From Antedon mediterranea (lineage: Eukaryota; Echinodermata; Crinoidea; Comatulida; Antedonidae), in assembly GCF_964355755.1 (NCBI RefSeq), contig NC_092675.1, positions 18,802,912-18,862,911 on the forward strand: 60,000 nt of DNA, written 5' to 3'. Shown one piece after another: positions 1 to 8,476 of this stretch. Each line of letters starts with the position of its first letter. Position 1 is the first letter of the stretch. Below the pieces are notes generated by a model. The model was given only the letters and a program-made list of their open reading frames with translations, was not told the DNA's origin and made no database searches. A program made the translations under genes and the position numbers.

Positions 1-108
1 GAACTAGGAGCGAGTCGGCCTCGAACCCTTGCCGATGTTGCTGTTGGCTCTTTAGGTACGGTAAACGGCGCCCCTGCCTTAACCGCTCAGCCATATGACT
101 CACTCATG
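1..108 (-). repeat. tRNA-derived SINE head (partial, cut by window edge)
   Basis: Read on the minus strand this contains an RNA polymerase III A-box (TGGCTGAGCGG, complement of 83-93) and, downstream, a B-box (GGTTCGAGGCC, complement of 17-27), as in tRNA-Leu/Ser-type genes. The T-arm and acceptor pairings are broken, so it is not a working tRNA. It is best read as the tRNA-like head of a SINE whose body runs off the left edge. Confidence 0.6.
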
Positions 109-660
109 AGTATTGCTATTCATGGATACATTAGTAAATGTCATTATGGTTATTATTATTTTCACTTTCGATAGCGCAATGTCGATAAGCTCTCCGTTTC
201 CTCTCACATCATGTGGATGTATGATTATTATTCCACCACCAACGCATTTTCGACCGATGTTCATCAAGAGAACATTACATCAACGAATGCAATATTTAAT
301 TATTTGTTAAAAAAACAAAGACAAGACAAGGAGATGAACTTTTGAGTTTAGATATTATGGAAGCATATGTTAAAAGATGAATGAATGAATGAATTAAATA
401 CAGATAGAGTATACATTAAACATTTCAAAATGTCGGTTTCGATCAGGAAGTAAAAGCCTTTGCTACAAATATTTGGTAAACGTGATTACAGTATGTCTAA
501 TAATTGCTTATGTATTTTACGCAAGAAAAAAGATGACGGACGGCGGCAGGCATTCTCTTTAATTAACTTTCTCTTGTTTCAAATTATTTCAGTCTTAAAA
601 TGTTTACATACGGGTTGAAAGTATAACGGTAATCTCATTTATATTTCTTTATTCAAAAAG
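109..660. other. Intronic stretch, no gene seen
   Basis: AT-rich sequence left of the first visible ABCG exon, presumably intron. It holds a short (GAAT)n run near 377-395 and ends in the acceptor ...AAAAAG at 660. No coding signal was recognised. Confidence 0.5.
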
Positions 661-780
661 GTTACGAATGTGAAGCTCACAACAACCCACCGGATTTCTT
701 TCTTGACGTAATAAATGGGGATAGCGTAAGGTCAAGCGATCTAGAAGAGGTTACAGTCGTTGGCAGCGAAGCTGTAACAG
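661..780 (+). CDS. ABCG2-like: ABCG2-like exon: NBD-TMD linker
   Basis: Acceptor AAAAAG|GT and donor ACAG|GTATGT. The exon starts in phase 1 and ends in phase 1. It encodes YECEAHNNPPDFFLDVINGD and an acidic tail (SSDLEEVTVVGSEAVT); the NPxDFFLD block is diagnostic for ABCG2-type proteins. Confidence 0.9.
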
Positions 781-3700
781 GTATGTATACGTACATATAA
801 TAATATGTGCGTCTCCTGCATGATCCATCTCATTGCCGCACTTAAATAAACTTTAATGAATCAGGTTATATACTTTCACTTTTACATCCCACTCACCAGG
901 CACACCAAGTCCCTGGACTTTTATAATGCATTCTTGCAATGAAAATGTTTTACTATTAGTTGCGTTTTATTGCGGATGCGAATTCCTTTGAGAAACTGCT
1001 GAATATTCAAATGAATTGACACTCTGTGTTCATCAGGATTGTAAATTGTTACTTTCAAAAGGATTTAACGGAAATGATTTTCTGTAAAGTTAACTAGGTT
1101 CAAAACGTCCTCTTACCTACATTCTCAATCTTTCTGTTACGTCTTCCACCTTTCCCTCTCTCTGGAAAATTTCTCATGTTTCCTCTTTTTAAGTCCGGTC
1201 CAAAAAACGAACTCTCCAACTACCGTCCCATTTCTGTTCTTCCCATCTGCTCTAAAACTCTACTTTTACCTTAACACTAATAATCTTCTTTCTGACCAAC
1301 AATCTGGTTTTCGACCCGGCCACTCTACCCTTACCGCCCTTATTAATACCCATGACACCTGGCTTCAACACATCAATCGGCACCGTCTTCATCGACCTTC
1401 GCAAGGCCTTCGACACCATCAACCACTCTATCCTCCTTAATAAGCTTTCTTTCTTTGGCCTTTCCCCCAATACTATCCTTTGGTTCGATTCTTACCTTTC
1501 TTCTCGCTTCCAACGTGTTTCCTTCAACTCTTCTGTCTCTTCTCTTCTTTCTATTCATACTGGTATCCCTCAAGGTACTATTCTTGGTCCTCTTCTCTTT
1601 TCTATTTATATCAATGATCTCCCTAACTGCTTAAATAATACTTGCTCTGCTAATATGTTTGCTGACGACACTATTATTTTCACTGCTAACAAGTCCTCCG
1701 CCCTTATACAACAAAACCTTAATACCAACTTAAACCATCTCTACTTCTGGCTATCTGCTAACAAATTATATATCAAGGTCAAAAAAACTAAGTCTGTGCT
1801 CATTGGAACATTACAAAAACTTAGACGGAGTCCTGACATTAAACTCACTGTCAATCACCAGCCCATCGAAAATGTCACTTGCGTTAAGCACCTTGGAGTA
1901 TTTATCGACAATATCCTCACCTGGAACAACCATATCTCCCACCTTTGCAATAAACTTAACTCTTCTATTTTCCTTCTCTCCCGCACTAGATGTTTCCTTA
2001 ATTTTTCCACTGCCCTTCTTCTTTACTTAACATCGATTACTGCATCACGGTGTGGGGCTCAAGGCCTAATCACATCTCTAAGATTCAGAAACTTCAAAAT
2101 AGAGCTCTCCGAACTATTCTTCAAGTTCCTTACACTACTCCTTCCCGTCAACTTTTTAACACCATTTCTACTCTTACCGTTTCTCAACTTGCTGACTATC
2201 AAACGGGCTGTCTTGCCTATCGAGCCTCTAACAATCTCGCCCCAACTAACATCTGCCGTGGGCTTGCCAGAATTACTGCCAATGGAATAATGGCTACCCG
2301 GCAACTTTCCAGGGGTGATCTCGTTGTTCCAAGACCTCAGTGTGAACTTTTTAAACATTCTTTTAATTATAAAGGACCTACATATTTTAACTCGTTAGAC
2401 GTTTCTATTAGAAATTGCAATACCTTTTTAAATTTTAAAAGTAAATTAAAGAATTTTATGCTTAATAATGACTCTTTTTAAATTGTTATCTTCTTGACCT
2501 TTATATTTATTCATTATTCAATTTTAACAATTGTAATATATTTTTTACTTATTATGTTTTATGTCGTATTGTTGAGGGCCCCTTAAAATCAGCTTCCGCT
2601 GGCTGGGTCACCCTCTTGAAATATGGTTGAATAAATAAATAAATAAATAAACATTTACAATAGGCTTGTAATATTATAGTATAACTAAATTAAAACAATC
2701 CGTGTCCATTGAGATTGTAAAATGTTACTTTCCAAAAGGATTCAACGGAAACGCAGCTGCGAATAGCAAATCTCTGGCAGATATGTTTTTAGACACATCG
2801 TATCAGAAAACAATGGAACAAGAACTCGACAGTATTTGGAAAACATACACCGGCAATGAAGAAATGTTTTCGCAAAAACTCGACTATCCAACTTCATTTC
2901 TTACCCAGGTAAGGCCTTTATATGGACATTATGACGTCATATCACTACCATGTTTGAGTATATTACTACCATATTTGGGCACATCACAATTTTTTGTCGA
3001 ACTAGTTTGATAGTGTAGACAGAACTTAACGTGTTCAGAGTTAGTTATCCAATATCCGGATATCTTTACTTTGTTAAAAGTAATACCTAATATGATAATA
3101 ATAATGTGTTTCTGTTGAAAAGGTTCTAGATTCTTTCATAGCAAGGCAATCTAGTTGGTGGGTTCATAGAAGATGTTGTTGTCGCCCCCACAACATCTTC
3201 ATAAGTTGTTTAAACATAAATAAATAGTTGTTGCAAGCAGAGTTATGACGAGCCTGTGATACAAATAATTAGGTTATATGCATGATATGCATATAACCTC
3301 TTGATTCTGTCAAAATCTTTATTTATTTATTTATTTATTTATTTATTCTTTCCTTAGCACTATTTGTCCGTGAATTATCTTGGCATCAGTTTCATCTATC
3401 TAAGTCAATTTTTCAGAGTATATTCCTTATGGCCAGGAATCGATGTGGTTATGTTTTCACGATGCGCAATCAAAAATTACGCGGTCTACGCGCGATTTAA
3501 CGAAATCACGTTTGTAATCATATCTTCACAAACATGAATCACTTTTAAACAAAATTTGGTACTCATAAATTTCAGGTCATATTTCATCATATGGCAATAC
3601 AATTACGTGCGTAGCGCATATAACGCATGCGTACGCGCGCTTAAAATGTTGAAAATTGTCAGAATTTATTTTCGATGAAATTAGAGTACGTTTCAGGCAA

Positions 3701-6700
3701 TTTTAAGCGTTTAAAAAATTGCCATGAGTGCGCAGATTTTTGCACGCGCACTGCGCGTCAAACGTTAATGCACACTGTTTGTGTCCGATTACTGTTGTAT
3801 AACCTTTCTTTAATAATATCATCATATTTTATTCACTTTTCAACGCGAAACAGCGTTATACGAGCACGTCAAAAGTGACGGGCTACGCACGTGTAAGTTA
3901 ACAAAATGGTGAAAATATGCTAAATTTTAAAATTAATATATATCGTTAGAATGCTCGGGAACACCTATTTTTTATTTAATTTTCTTGAAGTGTATGTATC
4001 ATATGTATGATTTATTATGAAATTAGAAGAACAAAAGTTGATTAAGTCATCATTAATGGCATATTAAATTTAACAAAATTAATTTCGACAATCAAACAAA
4101 TTATAACATTTTCTTAGGCCAAAATAACAAACTTAACGTTAACTTTCTTCCTTAAGAAGTTCATATATTAAAGTTAAAAGTATATAGTTTGACAGTGCAT
4201 CATTTTTTTTAATTTTTAAAGATGTCATCATAGTAAAACATTATAATTCATTGCGGTATGTAATAATCTATCTGCACCAAAGTGGTTACTGCATAGTAAA
4301 TACACTGAGGAATCTTTCCATAACTTTTAGTCAGTTGTGTATGGCTCGGTGGTCTTTGCTCGTGTCTATAGCATTCAAGTACCGAGATCGAGTCTCACCT
4401 TGGGAAACGAAACAAAATTAGTTTTTTTTTTATTATCCGTATTGTTTGTTCAAATTTATTTCTTAGTGTATAGATTATACACATGATTTATAATGAAATC
4501 TAGATAAAAATTAACTTATGTCTTTATTATTATGTAACAACAAATGTGGTTTATGACATTATACGCATATGGATCTTTGATCGGATTGTGATACCGGCTA
4601 TGGTGTTCGCGTTAGCAAGGTCCTATCATATATTATAAATAATTAAAGATTCTGAGAAAATCAATCAATCAATATATATTTTAAAAATCAATTATCTTTA
4701 TTTAAATCAATGCATATAACCTATAATTCGTCATAGTGACGAATTAAATCTAGTTTGTGTTGGTTTTGTCACCCGAATTTATCTGTGCTATGTATTATAC
4801 AGGGTGGATCCGGGACGATTTTTTCGAAGGTTGGGGTGGACATTCAAGTTTTTCAACCACTCTGAAAAACCTTACCAGATAGGATTTTACTTCGATATTA
4901 GGCATATTGATAAATACAATCAAATCAGGTGTCAAAGGCGAAGTTAATCATAAAAAAAATACATGTATAGGGAGTAAATAAAAATATGATCTATATATTC
5001 TTATCCCTCAACAGAGACCCAGTTGGTCTGTCATACGTCTTGAGATGTATTCATTTTATTTTATAAATCTTTCTTACACTTTTCAGCTATCTGTCGTGTC
5101 TAAGCGATCTGTCTTGAACTTACTAAGAAATCCAGCTGCATCAACAATTCAGGTAATCATAACAAAATACATATATGTATTAATATTATTTATTGTATTA
5201 ATATATTATATTGTTATTATTTAAATATCTTAGTTATTAGCTTATATAACTTATTATTTTCCTAGCGTACTGAGGTTTTGATCCGCCTTTTTCTTGTCTT
5301 TACGAAACGCGAAAAAAAAAGCCATGAACCATTTAGCTTCAGTCCAAGCACGATCTGCAATGCCCCTTTAGAAATCTAACATTGTTTTTCTTAAGTCTAT
5401 ACAGTATATTCTGTGTAATTCATGTCTTAATTGTGTTTACAGTTGGTTGTTATGGTGATATTTGGACTTATTGTCGGTGGCATCTATTTCCAGCTTGATA
5501 ACAGTCTAACGCCCGGAATTCAAAACAGGTAAAATTGCTTTATCAACATGTTAATAAGAGCTTCTGTCGAGTCAAAAGTCATTCTGCACACGCTTACTTA
5601 CAAAAATATTATTTTCTTTTGTACATACATTTGCATTCATTAACTGTTAGATTGGCTTTGTTTTTAATTCAGAGTTGGTGCATTTTTCTTTCTTGTGATG
5701 AACATGATATTTTCAAACATGGGAGCAGTTGAAGTTTTTATTCAAGAAAGGGTTATCTTTAAGTATGAATATTTACATAATGTACACCTTTAACTGTAAT
5801 TATAAAAATGATCGATACCGTAATTGAAAAGTGAAAATATCATGATACATAATAGGCCTACATACATTTGTCCAAGTTTGTATTACGTGATTAAACCTTA
5901 GAAAACATAAATAAATCTTAGCAATTGTAATGTTTTGAAAAGTTTACATATTACTTGTGTTTCAGTCACGAGTCTGCCAGTGGTTACTATCGTACTTCTT
6001 GTTACTTCATGGCGAAGGTGTTCTGCGATCTTCTCCCGATGCGAGTGTTACCAACATGTGTATTTTCAGCTATCACGTACTGGATGATAGGTAATTCAGG
6101 AACATTTGCACATTACAGCATTAATCATGCTGTTGATGTTGCTTCATTTATCATTTGTTACTTGCGTAACATATGATTTTCACAATCTAATTTTGATTAA
6201 CAATAACGATTAATAATACGTCACTGATTGAGTGCTAATCGGTCCGTGGTATGGCCTATAGGAATGTCTAGAACTAATAGTATAACTTCTGGAGATTGTT
6301 AGTACGATCTAACTATTTTCCAAATTATAATTTTTATTTAAAAAAAACACACAAAACGCTTCGTCTTTTAAATTGTGATTAATCGTTACCAAGTGCTAAG
6401 CCTCTTTAAAGGATTTCATTTTAATGTGTGCTTCTCGTAATAGTATGACTATCATAATGGTAAAAACTATAATATCGAGAATGACCCTACCTGAATCCAT
6501 AAATGACTCTGTTGTTTAGCAATGGTTCCTTACTAATTTAGTATATGCCTTAATTGTTAATATTTTCCTTCAGGATTCGTTCCAGAAGCTTCGAACTTCT
6601 TTATATTCCTTTTGGACTTAGTTGTGACATCATTCACTGCATGTAGTCTGGCGTTCTGCATGGGAGCTAGAATAAACATCGTTGGAATTGCAACTCTTCT

Positions 6701-8475
6701 TGTCTCAATGGCCTACGTTTTTATGATGGTACGATTCATTGGATTCAATTCTTTAAAATATTTAATACAAAGGAATGAAGCGTCTATGAAGTGTTTATTT
6801 TATCTACGAACACCCTGATCCATTATGTAGTATTACATAAATGTATTCTTCTTAATATGATGAACATTTATTCACCACTGAAAAAGTTTTCAATATGGGG
6901 ATGTGGGAGTTACAAAATAATAAATAAAAGATAAAATTGTGCTTCTAAATACAAAAATAATGATAAAAATGTCTTCATTTTTAACCCTTTCATAGGTATT
7001 TGGCGGTTTTCTTGTAAATATTTCTTCATTGCCAAGTTGGCTGCAATGGTTACAGTACACAAGCATTTTCAGATACAGCCTAAACGTAAGTTTTATTCTT
7101 TAACAAAACTAATATAATATATTGGTCATCGATTACTAGAAGTGGTTTACTGTATATCACATCATGTTATAATCCAAAATGAAATTTGTAGGAGGAGGAG
7201 TTCAAGTTCGAATTTGTTTACATTTATACAATGTTTCTATGAATCAGAAAACGAATCAGTTTGGTTCATTATAGACGCATAAATATTTACGTCTAAATTT
7301 AGAGTTTCGGCTCGTATCTGACGAGAAATCTGGCTTCCAAGATTTCAAAACTTTAAATGTTGCTTAAATAAATAATTTAAAACAATTACATTTGTTATTT
7401 CATTGTATTATCTTTTTTTATACCAGACGTTGCTTATTAATGAATTTGCTACATCTACGTTTTGCCCTGTAAACGTAACACTAACCGATCCATGGTAAGA
7501 AATCACAGCATTTTAACAATATAGTCCTAAGTATTTATGACAGTTAGACTAGTTTATATATGACTTGCGATAGTCGGTTAGTATCTGCCTAATGACAGAA
7601 ACAGAATCGGGTTTGTGTTTGTTTAATGTCAGGTAATTTTTTTCAATTCACTTTGCCAGTCATTTAGATTTTTACTAGTTTTGATGTTGTGCTCGTTTAT
7701 TTTAATGTTTTTTTATGATGTATTGTGTGTTTCTCAATGTTTGATGTTATTTTATGCTATCTTTTTTTAAACATTTTAAATATTTTAAGTACCTTTTAAT
7801 AATGTAAAAAATGGTCACAATTCAGTTTTTCTGTGAAGATGATTTTAATATATATACCATTATGAATGAATGAATGAATATAGAGTATGTTTACTTTTTT
7901 CGATGTGTAATATTGATGTTAACATGATTTTGAGAGATAAATAAAAATAGCATTGCTTAATATTAAAATGTAGGTTTGTACGAATGAAACGATATAGGCC
8001 GCACACCCACTCAATAATAATAACAACGCATTAAAACACTATTAATTGGATACTGAATGTTATGAAATTAGAGATACACTCTTACCGTGGCCGGATTTCG
8101 GCGGCGGGATAATAAGCCGAGAAAATGAGTGCATGCCTTTAGAACCGTTCACTCATTTCGGGTTATAAAATGTAAACGTACTTCATCGATAGAAAATAGT
8201 AACACAGCCGGAATTTTCTCCTGTCGCCGGACCAAATTCGGGCCCAGTGTGAACGCAGCTTTAATCTGTACATGTATGTATTATGTATTCATACTGTATA
8301 TCAATTACCATTTTTGTTTTGTTTCAGTTTACCAGGAACAGTTTACCTTAATGAGCAAGGCATTGATTACAGCTCATGGGGATTATGGCAAAACCAGGTT
8401 GCAATGGGTGTTATATCTATAGGGCTTCTACTGATAGCATATTTACAGATGAGGTTGTCACCCAAGTTTAAATAA
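661..8475 (+). CDS. ABCG2-like: ABCG2-like half-transporter, C-terminal part (ten exons)
   Basis: Joined exons: 661-780, 2739-2908, 5087-5152, 5443-5528, 5673-5762, 5966-6090, 6574-6728, 6996-7085, 7427-7494, 8328-8475. All introns are GT...AG and all phases agree. They encode about 371 residues, from the end of the nucleotide-binding-domain linker through the six-helix membrane domain to the stop. Family hallmarks seen: NNPPDFFLDVINGD at the linker, VSKRS and NLLRNP before TM1, LLPMRVLP (the Arg equals the drug-specificity Arg482 position of human ABCG2), an NVT glycosylation site between two Cys in the last external loop, and QGIDYSSWGLW near the end. The length matches the same part of vertebrate ABCG2. 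Walker A, signature and Walker B exons lie upstream, outside the window. By family knowledge it is a homodimeric plasma-membrane exporter of xenobiotics, porphyrins or urate; the substrate here is unknown. Confidence 0.93.
1026..1076 (+). repeat. Diverged duplicate of the 2739-exon acceptor region
   Basis: Aligns with 2702-2753 at about 44 of 52 columns with one gap. It covers the intron tail, the CAAAAG acceptor and the first 15 or so exon bases. The reading frame after its acceptor reaches a stop at once, so it is a dead partial exon copy. The retroelement at 1105-2651 now separates the two copies. Confidence 0.75.
1105..2651 (+). mobile_element. Non-LTR retrotransposon, 5'-truncated, broken (Jockey/CR1-like)
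   Basis: Begins abruptly inside the reverse transcriptase region, so it is 5' truncated, and ends in a (TAAA)n-type tail (2629-2651) after GGTTGAATAAAT. It has no LTRs. The clade is not certain: the RT motifs and simple-repeat tail fit the Jockey/CR1 group. It sits in the intron before the 2739 exon in the gene's own orientation. Both boundaries are estimates, and no target-site duplication was identified. Confidence 0.8.
1108..2481 (+). pseudogene. Reverse transcriptase remnant of the non-LTR element
   Basis: RT motifs are in the usual order: NYRPISVLP near 1220, SGFRPGHST near 1305, FIDLRKAFDT near 1390, GIPQGTILGPLLF near 1565, catalytic FADD at 1658-1669, then KHLGVFID near 1890. The C-terminal part (KLQNRALRTI) continues from 2050 in another frame to TAA at 2481. 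There are stops near 1270 and frame changes near 1375 and 2040. The catalytic aspartates survive but the frame does not, so no active enzyme can be made. Confidence 0.85.
2739..2908 (+). CDS. ABCG2-like: ABCG2-like exon: pre-TM1 cytoplasmic linker
   Basis: I place the acceptor at CCAAAAG|GA (2737-2738) because only this AG joins in frame with the phase-1 end of the previous exon; an upstream AG at 2712-2713 gives the wrong phase. The donor is CCCAG|GTAAGG. Encoded motifs include KSLADMFLDTSYQKTMEQEL and YPTSFLTQ, matching the linker before the first helix. The acceptor region has a diverged duplicate at 1026-1076. Confidence 0.85.
2923..3026 (+). mobile_element. CRE-bearing MITE, right half
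   Basis: Ends in TTTGATAGTGTAGACAGA, the complement of the ...TCTGTCTACACTATCAAA ends found at 10861, 21395 and 30537. The interior has GACGTCATATCACTACCA and ATTTGGGCACATCACA. The left terminus is missing. It begins about 15 bp after a splice donor of the ABCG2-like gene. Confidence 0.65.
3169..3200. repeat. Perfect 11-bp inverted repeat (hairpin)
   Basis: GAAGATGTTGT and ACAACATCTTC are separated by 10 nt (TGTCGCCCCC). The motif GCAAGGCAATCTAG just upstream (3141-3154) is also the terminus of the TIR element at 52962-53178. Confidence 0.6.
3271..4722. mobile_element. Putative non-autonomous DNA transposon with TIRs and TSD
   Basis: The left end AGGTTATATGCAT (3271-3283) is matched by its exact complement ATGCATATAACCT at 4710-4722. 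Both sides are flanked by ATAATT (3265-3270 and 4723-4728), a plausible 6-bp target duplication. The interior has a (TTTA)n run near 3320-3350 and an unusually CpG-rich block at about 3455-3900 (for example TACGCGCGC near 3632). No transposase-like reading frame is visible. It lies wholly within one ABCG2-like intron. Confidence 0.6.
4335..4412 (+). repeat. tRNA-like SINE relic
   Basis: ATGGCTCGGTGG resembles an A-box and GAGATCGAGTCTC a B-box, about 45 nt apart. It lies inside the 3271-4722 element. It does not fold as a full tRNA. Confidence 0.4.
4725..4745. repeat. Perfect 9-bp inverted repeat
   Basis: AATTCGTCA, TAG spacer, TGACGAATT. It starts within the flanking ATAATT of the TIR element. 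Confidence 0.5.
5087..5152 (+). CDS. ABCG2-like: ABCG2-like exon: connecting helix before TM1
   Basis: Acceptor ACACTTTTCAG, donor CAG|GTAATC; 66 nt, phase 0 at both ends. Encodes LSVVSKRSVLNLLRNP then AASTIQ, corresponding to the elbow helix ahead of TM1 in ABCG2. Confidence 0.9.
5443..5528 (+). CDS. ABCG2-like: ABCG2-like exon: TM1
   Basis: Acceptor GTGTTTACAG, donor AACAG|GTAAAA, ending in phase 2. Encodes the hydrophobic LVVMVIFGLIVGGIYFQL and then the external turn ending GIQNR, as in TM1 of ABCG2. Confidence 0.9.
5673..5762 (+). CDS. ABCG2-like: ABCG2-like exon: TM2 and start of the next loop
   Basis: Acceptor TTTAATTCAG, donor TTTAA|GTATGA. Encodes VGAFFFLVMNMIFSNMGAVE and FIQERVIF, matching the ABCG2 block that runs into the HExxSGYYR segment of the next exon. 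Confidence 0.88.
5966..6090 (+). CDS. ABCG2-like: ABCG2-like exon: HExxSGYYR loop and TM3
   Basis: Acceptor GTGTTTCAG, donor GATAG|GTAATT. Encodes HESASGYYRTSCYFMAKVF and DLLPMRVLPTCVFSAITYW. The HExxSGYYR motif and the Arg in LPMR (human Arg482 position) are conserved. Confidence 0.92.
6574..6728 (+). CDS. ABCG2-like: ABCG2-like exon: TM4
   Basis: Acceptor TTTTCCTTCAG, donor ATGATG|GTACGA, ending in phase 0. Encodes GFVPEASNFFIFLLDLVVTS, TACSLAFCMGA and a second hydrophobic stretch ending YVFMM. Confidence 0.9.
6996..7085 (+). CDS. ABCG2-like: ABCG2-like exon: TM5 and re-entry region
   Basis: Acceptor CCTTTCATAG, donor TAAAC|GTAAGT; 90 nt in phase 0. Encodes VFGGFLVNISSLPSWLQWLQ and YTSIFRYSLN, matching the SGLLVN...SWLxWLQYxSIxRY block of ABCG2. 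Confidence 0.92.
7427..7494 (+). CDS. ABCG2-like: ABCG2-like exon: external loop 3, first half
   Basis: Acceptor TTTATACCAG, donor CATG|GTAAGA, ending in phase 2. Encodes TLLINEFATSTFCPVNVTLT then DP. It carries a Cys and an N-glycosylation sequon NVT at the positions used in vertebrate ABCG2. Confidence 0.87.
8072..8262. repeat. Fold-back (MITE-like) element in the last ABCG2-like intron
   Basis: A GC-richer island in AT-rich intron. AAATGAGTG (8123-8131) is perfectly complementary to CACTCATTT (8150-8158). The outer parts, GGCCGGATTTCGGCGGCG near 8090 and CGCCGGACCAAATTCGGGCC near 8225, form an imperfect second pair. Element boundaries are uncertain. Confidence 0.4.
8328..8475 (+). CDS. 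ABCG2-like: ABCG2-like terminal exon: TM6 and C-terminus
   Basis: Acceptor TTTTGTTTCAG. The first base completes a Cys codon, followed by LPGTVYLNEQGIDYSSWGLW, the last helix (VAMGVISIGLLLIAYL) and a short basic tail SPKFK before TAA at 8473-8475. The tail is short, as expected for the family. Confidence 0.93.
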
Positions 8476-8476
8476 A
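8471..8476 (+). terminator. AATAAA overlapping the ABCG2-like stop codon
   Basis: The hexamer spans the last codon and TAA. If used, the 3' UTR would be only about 20 nt. A second AATAAA lies at 9033-9038 and may be the true signal. Confidence 0.3.

Noticed and set aside
1-108. Functional tRNA-Leu/Ser gene on the minus strand
   Set aside because: Acceptor and T-arm do not pair although A- and B-boxes are present; SINE head is the better call.
1061-1082. 22-nt micro-exon between CAAAAG and GTAAAG in the duplicated acceptor
   Set aside because: Its length breaks the reading frame and read-through meets a stop; better explained as a dead duplicate.
1252-1573. Minus-strand open frames over the retrotransposon
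   Set aside because: Shadows of the plus-strand RT, which has clear family motifs.
4797-4830. ACAGGGTGGATCCGGG as a mariner-type terminus
   Set aside because: No matching inverted end was found within about 1 kb downstream.
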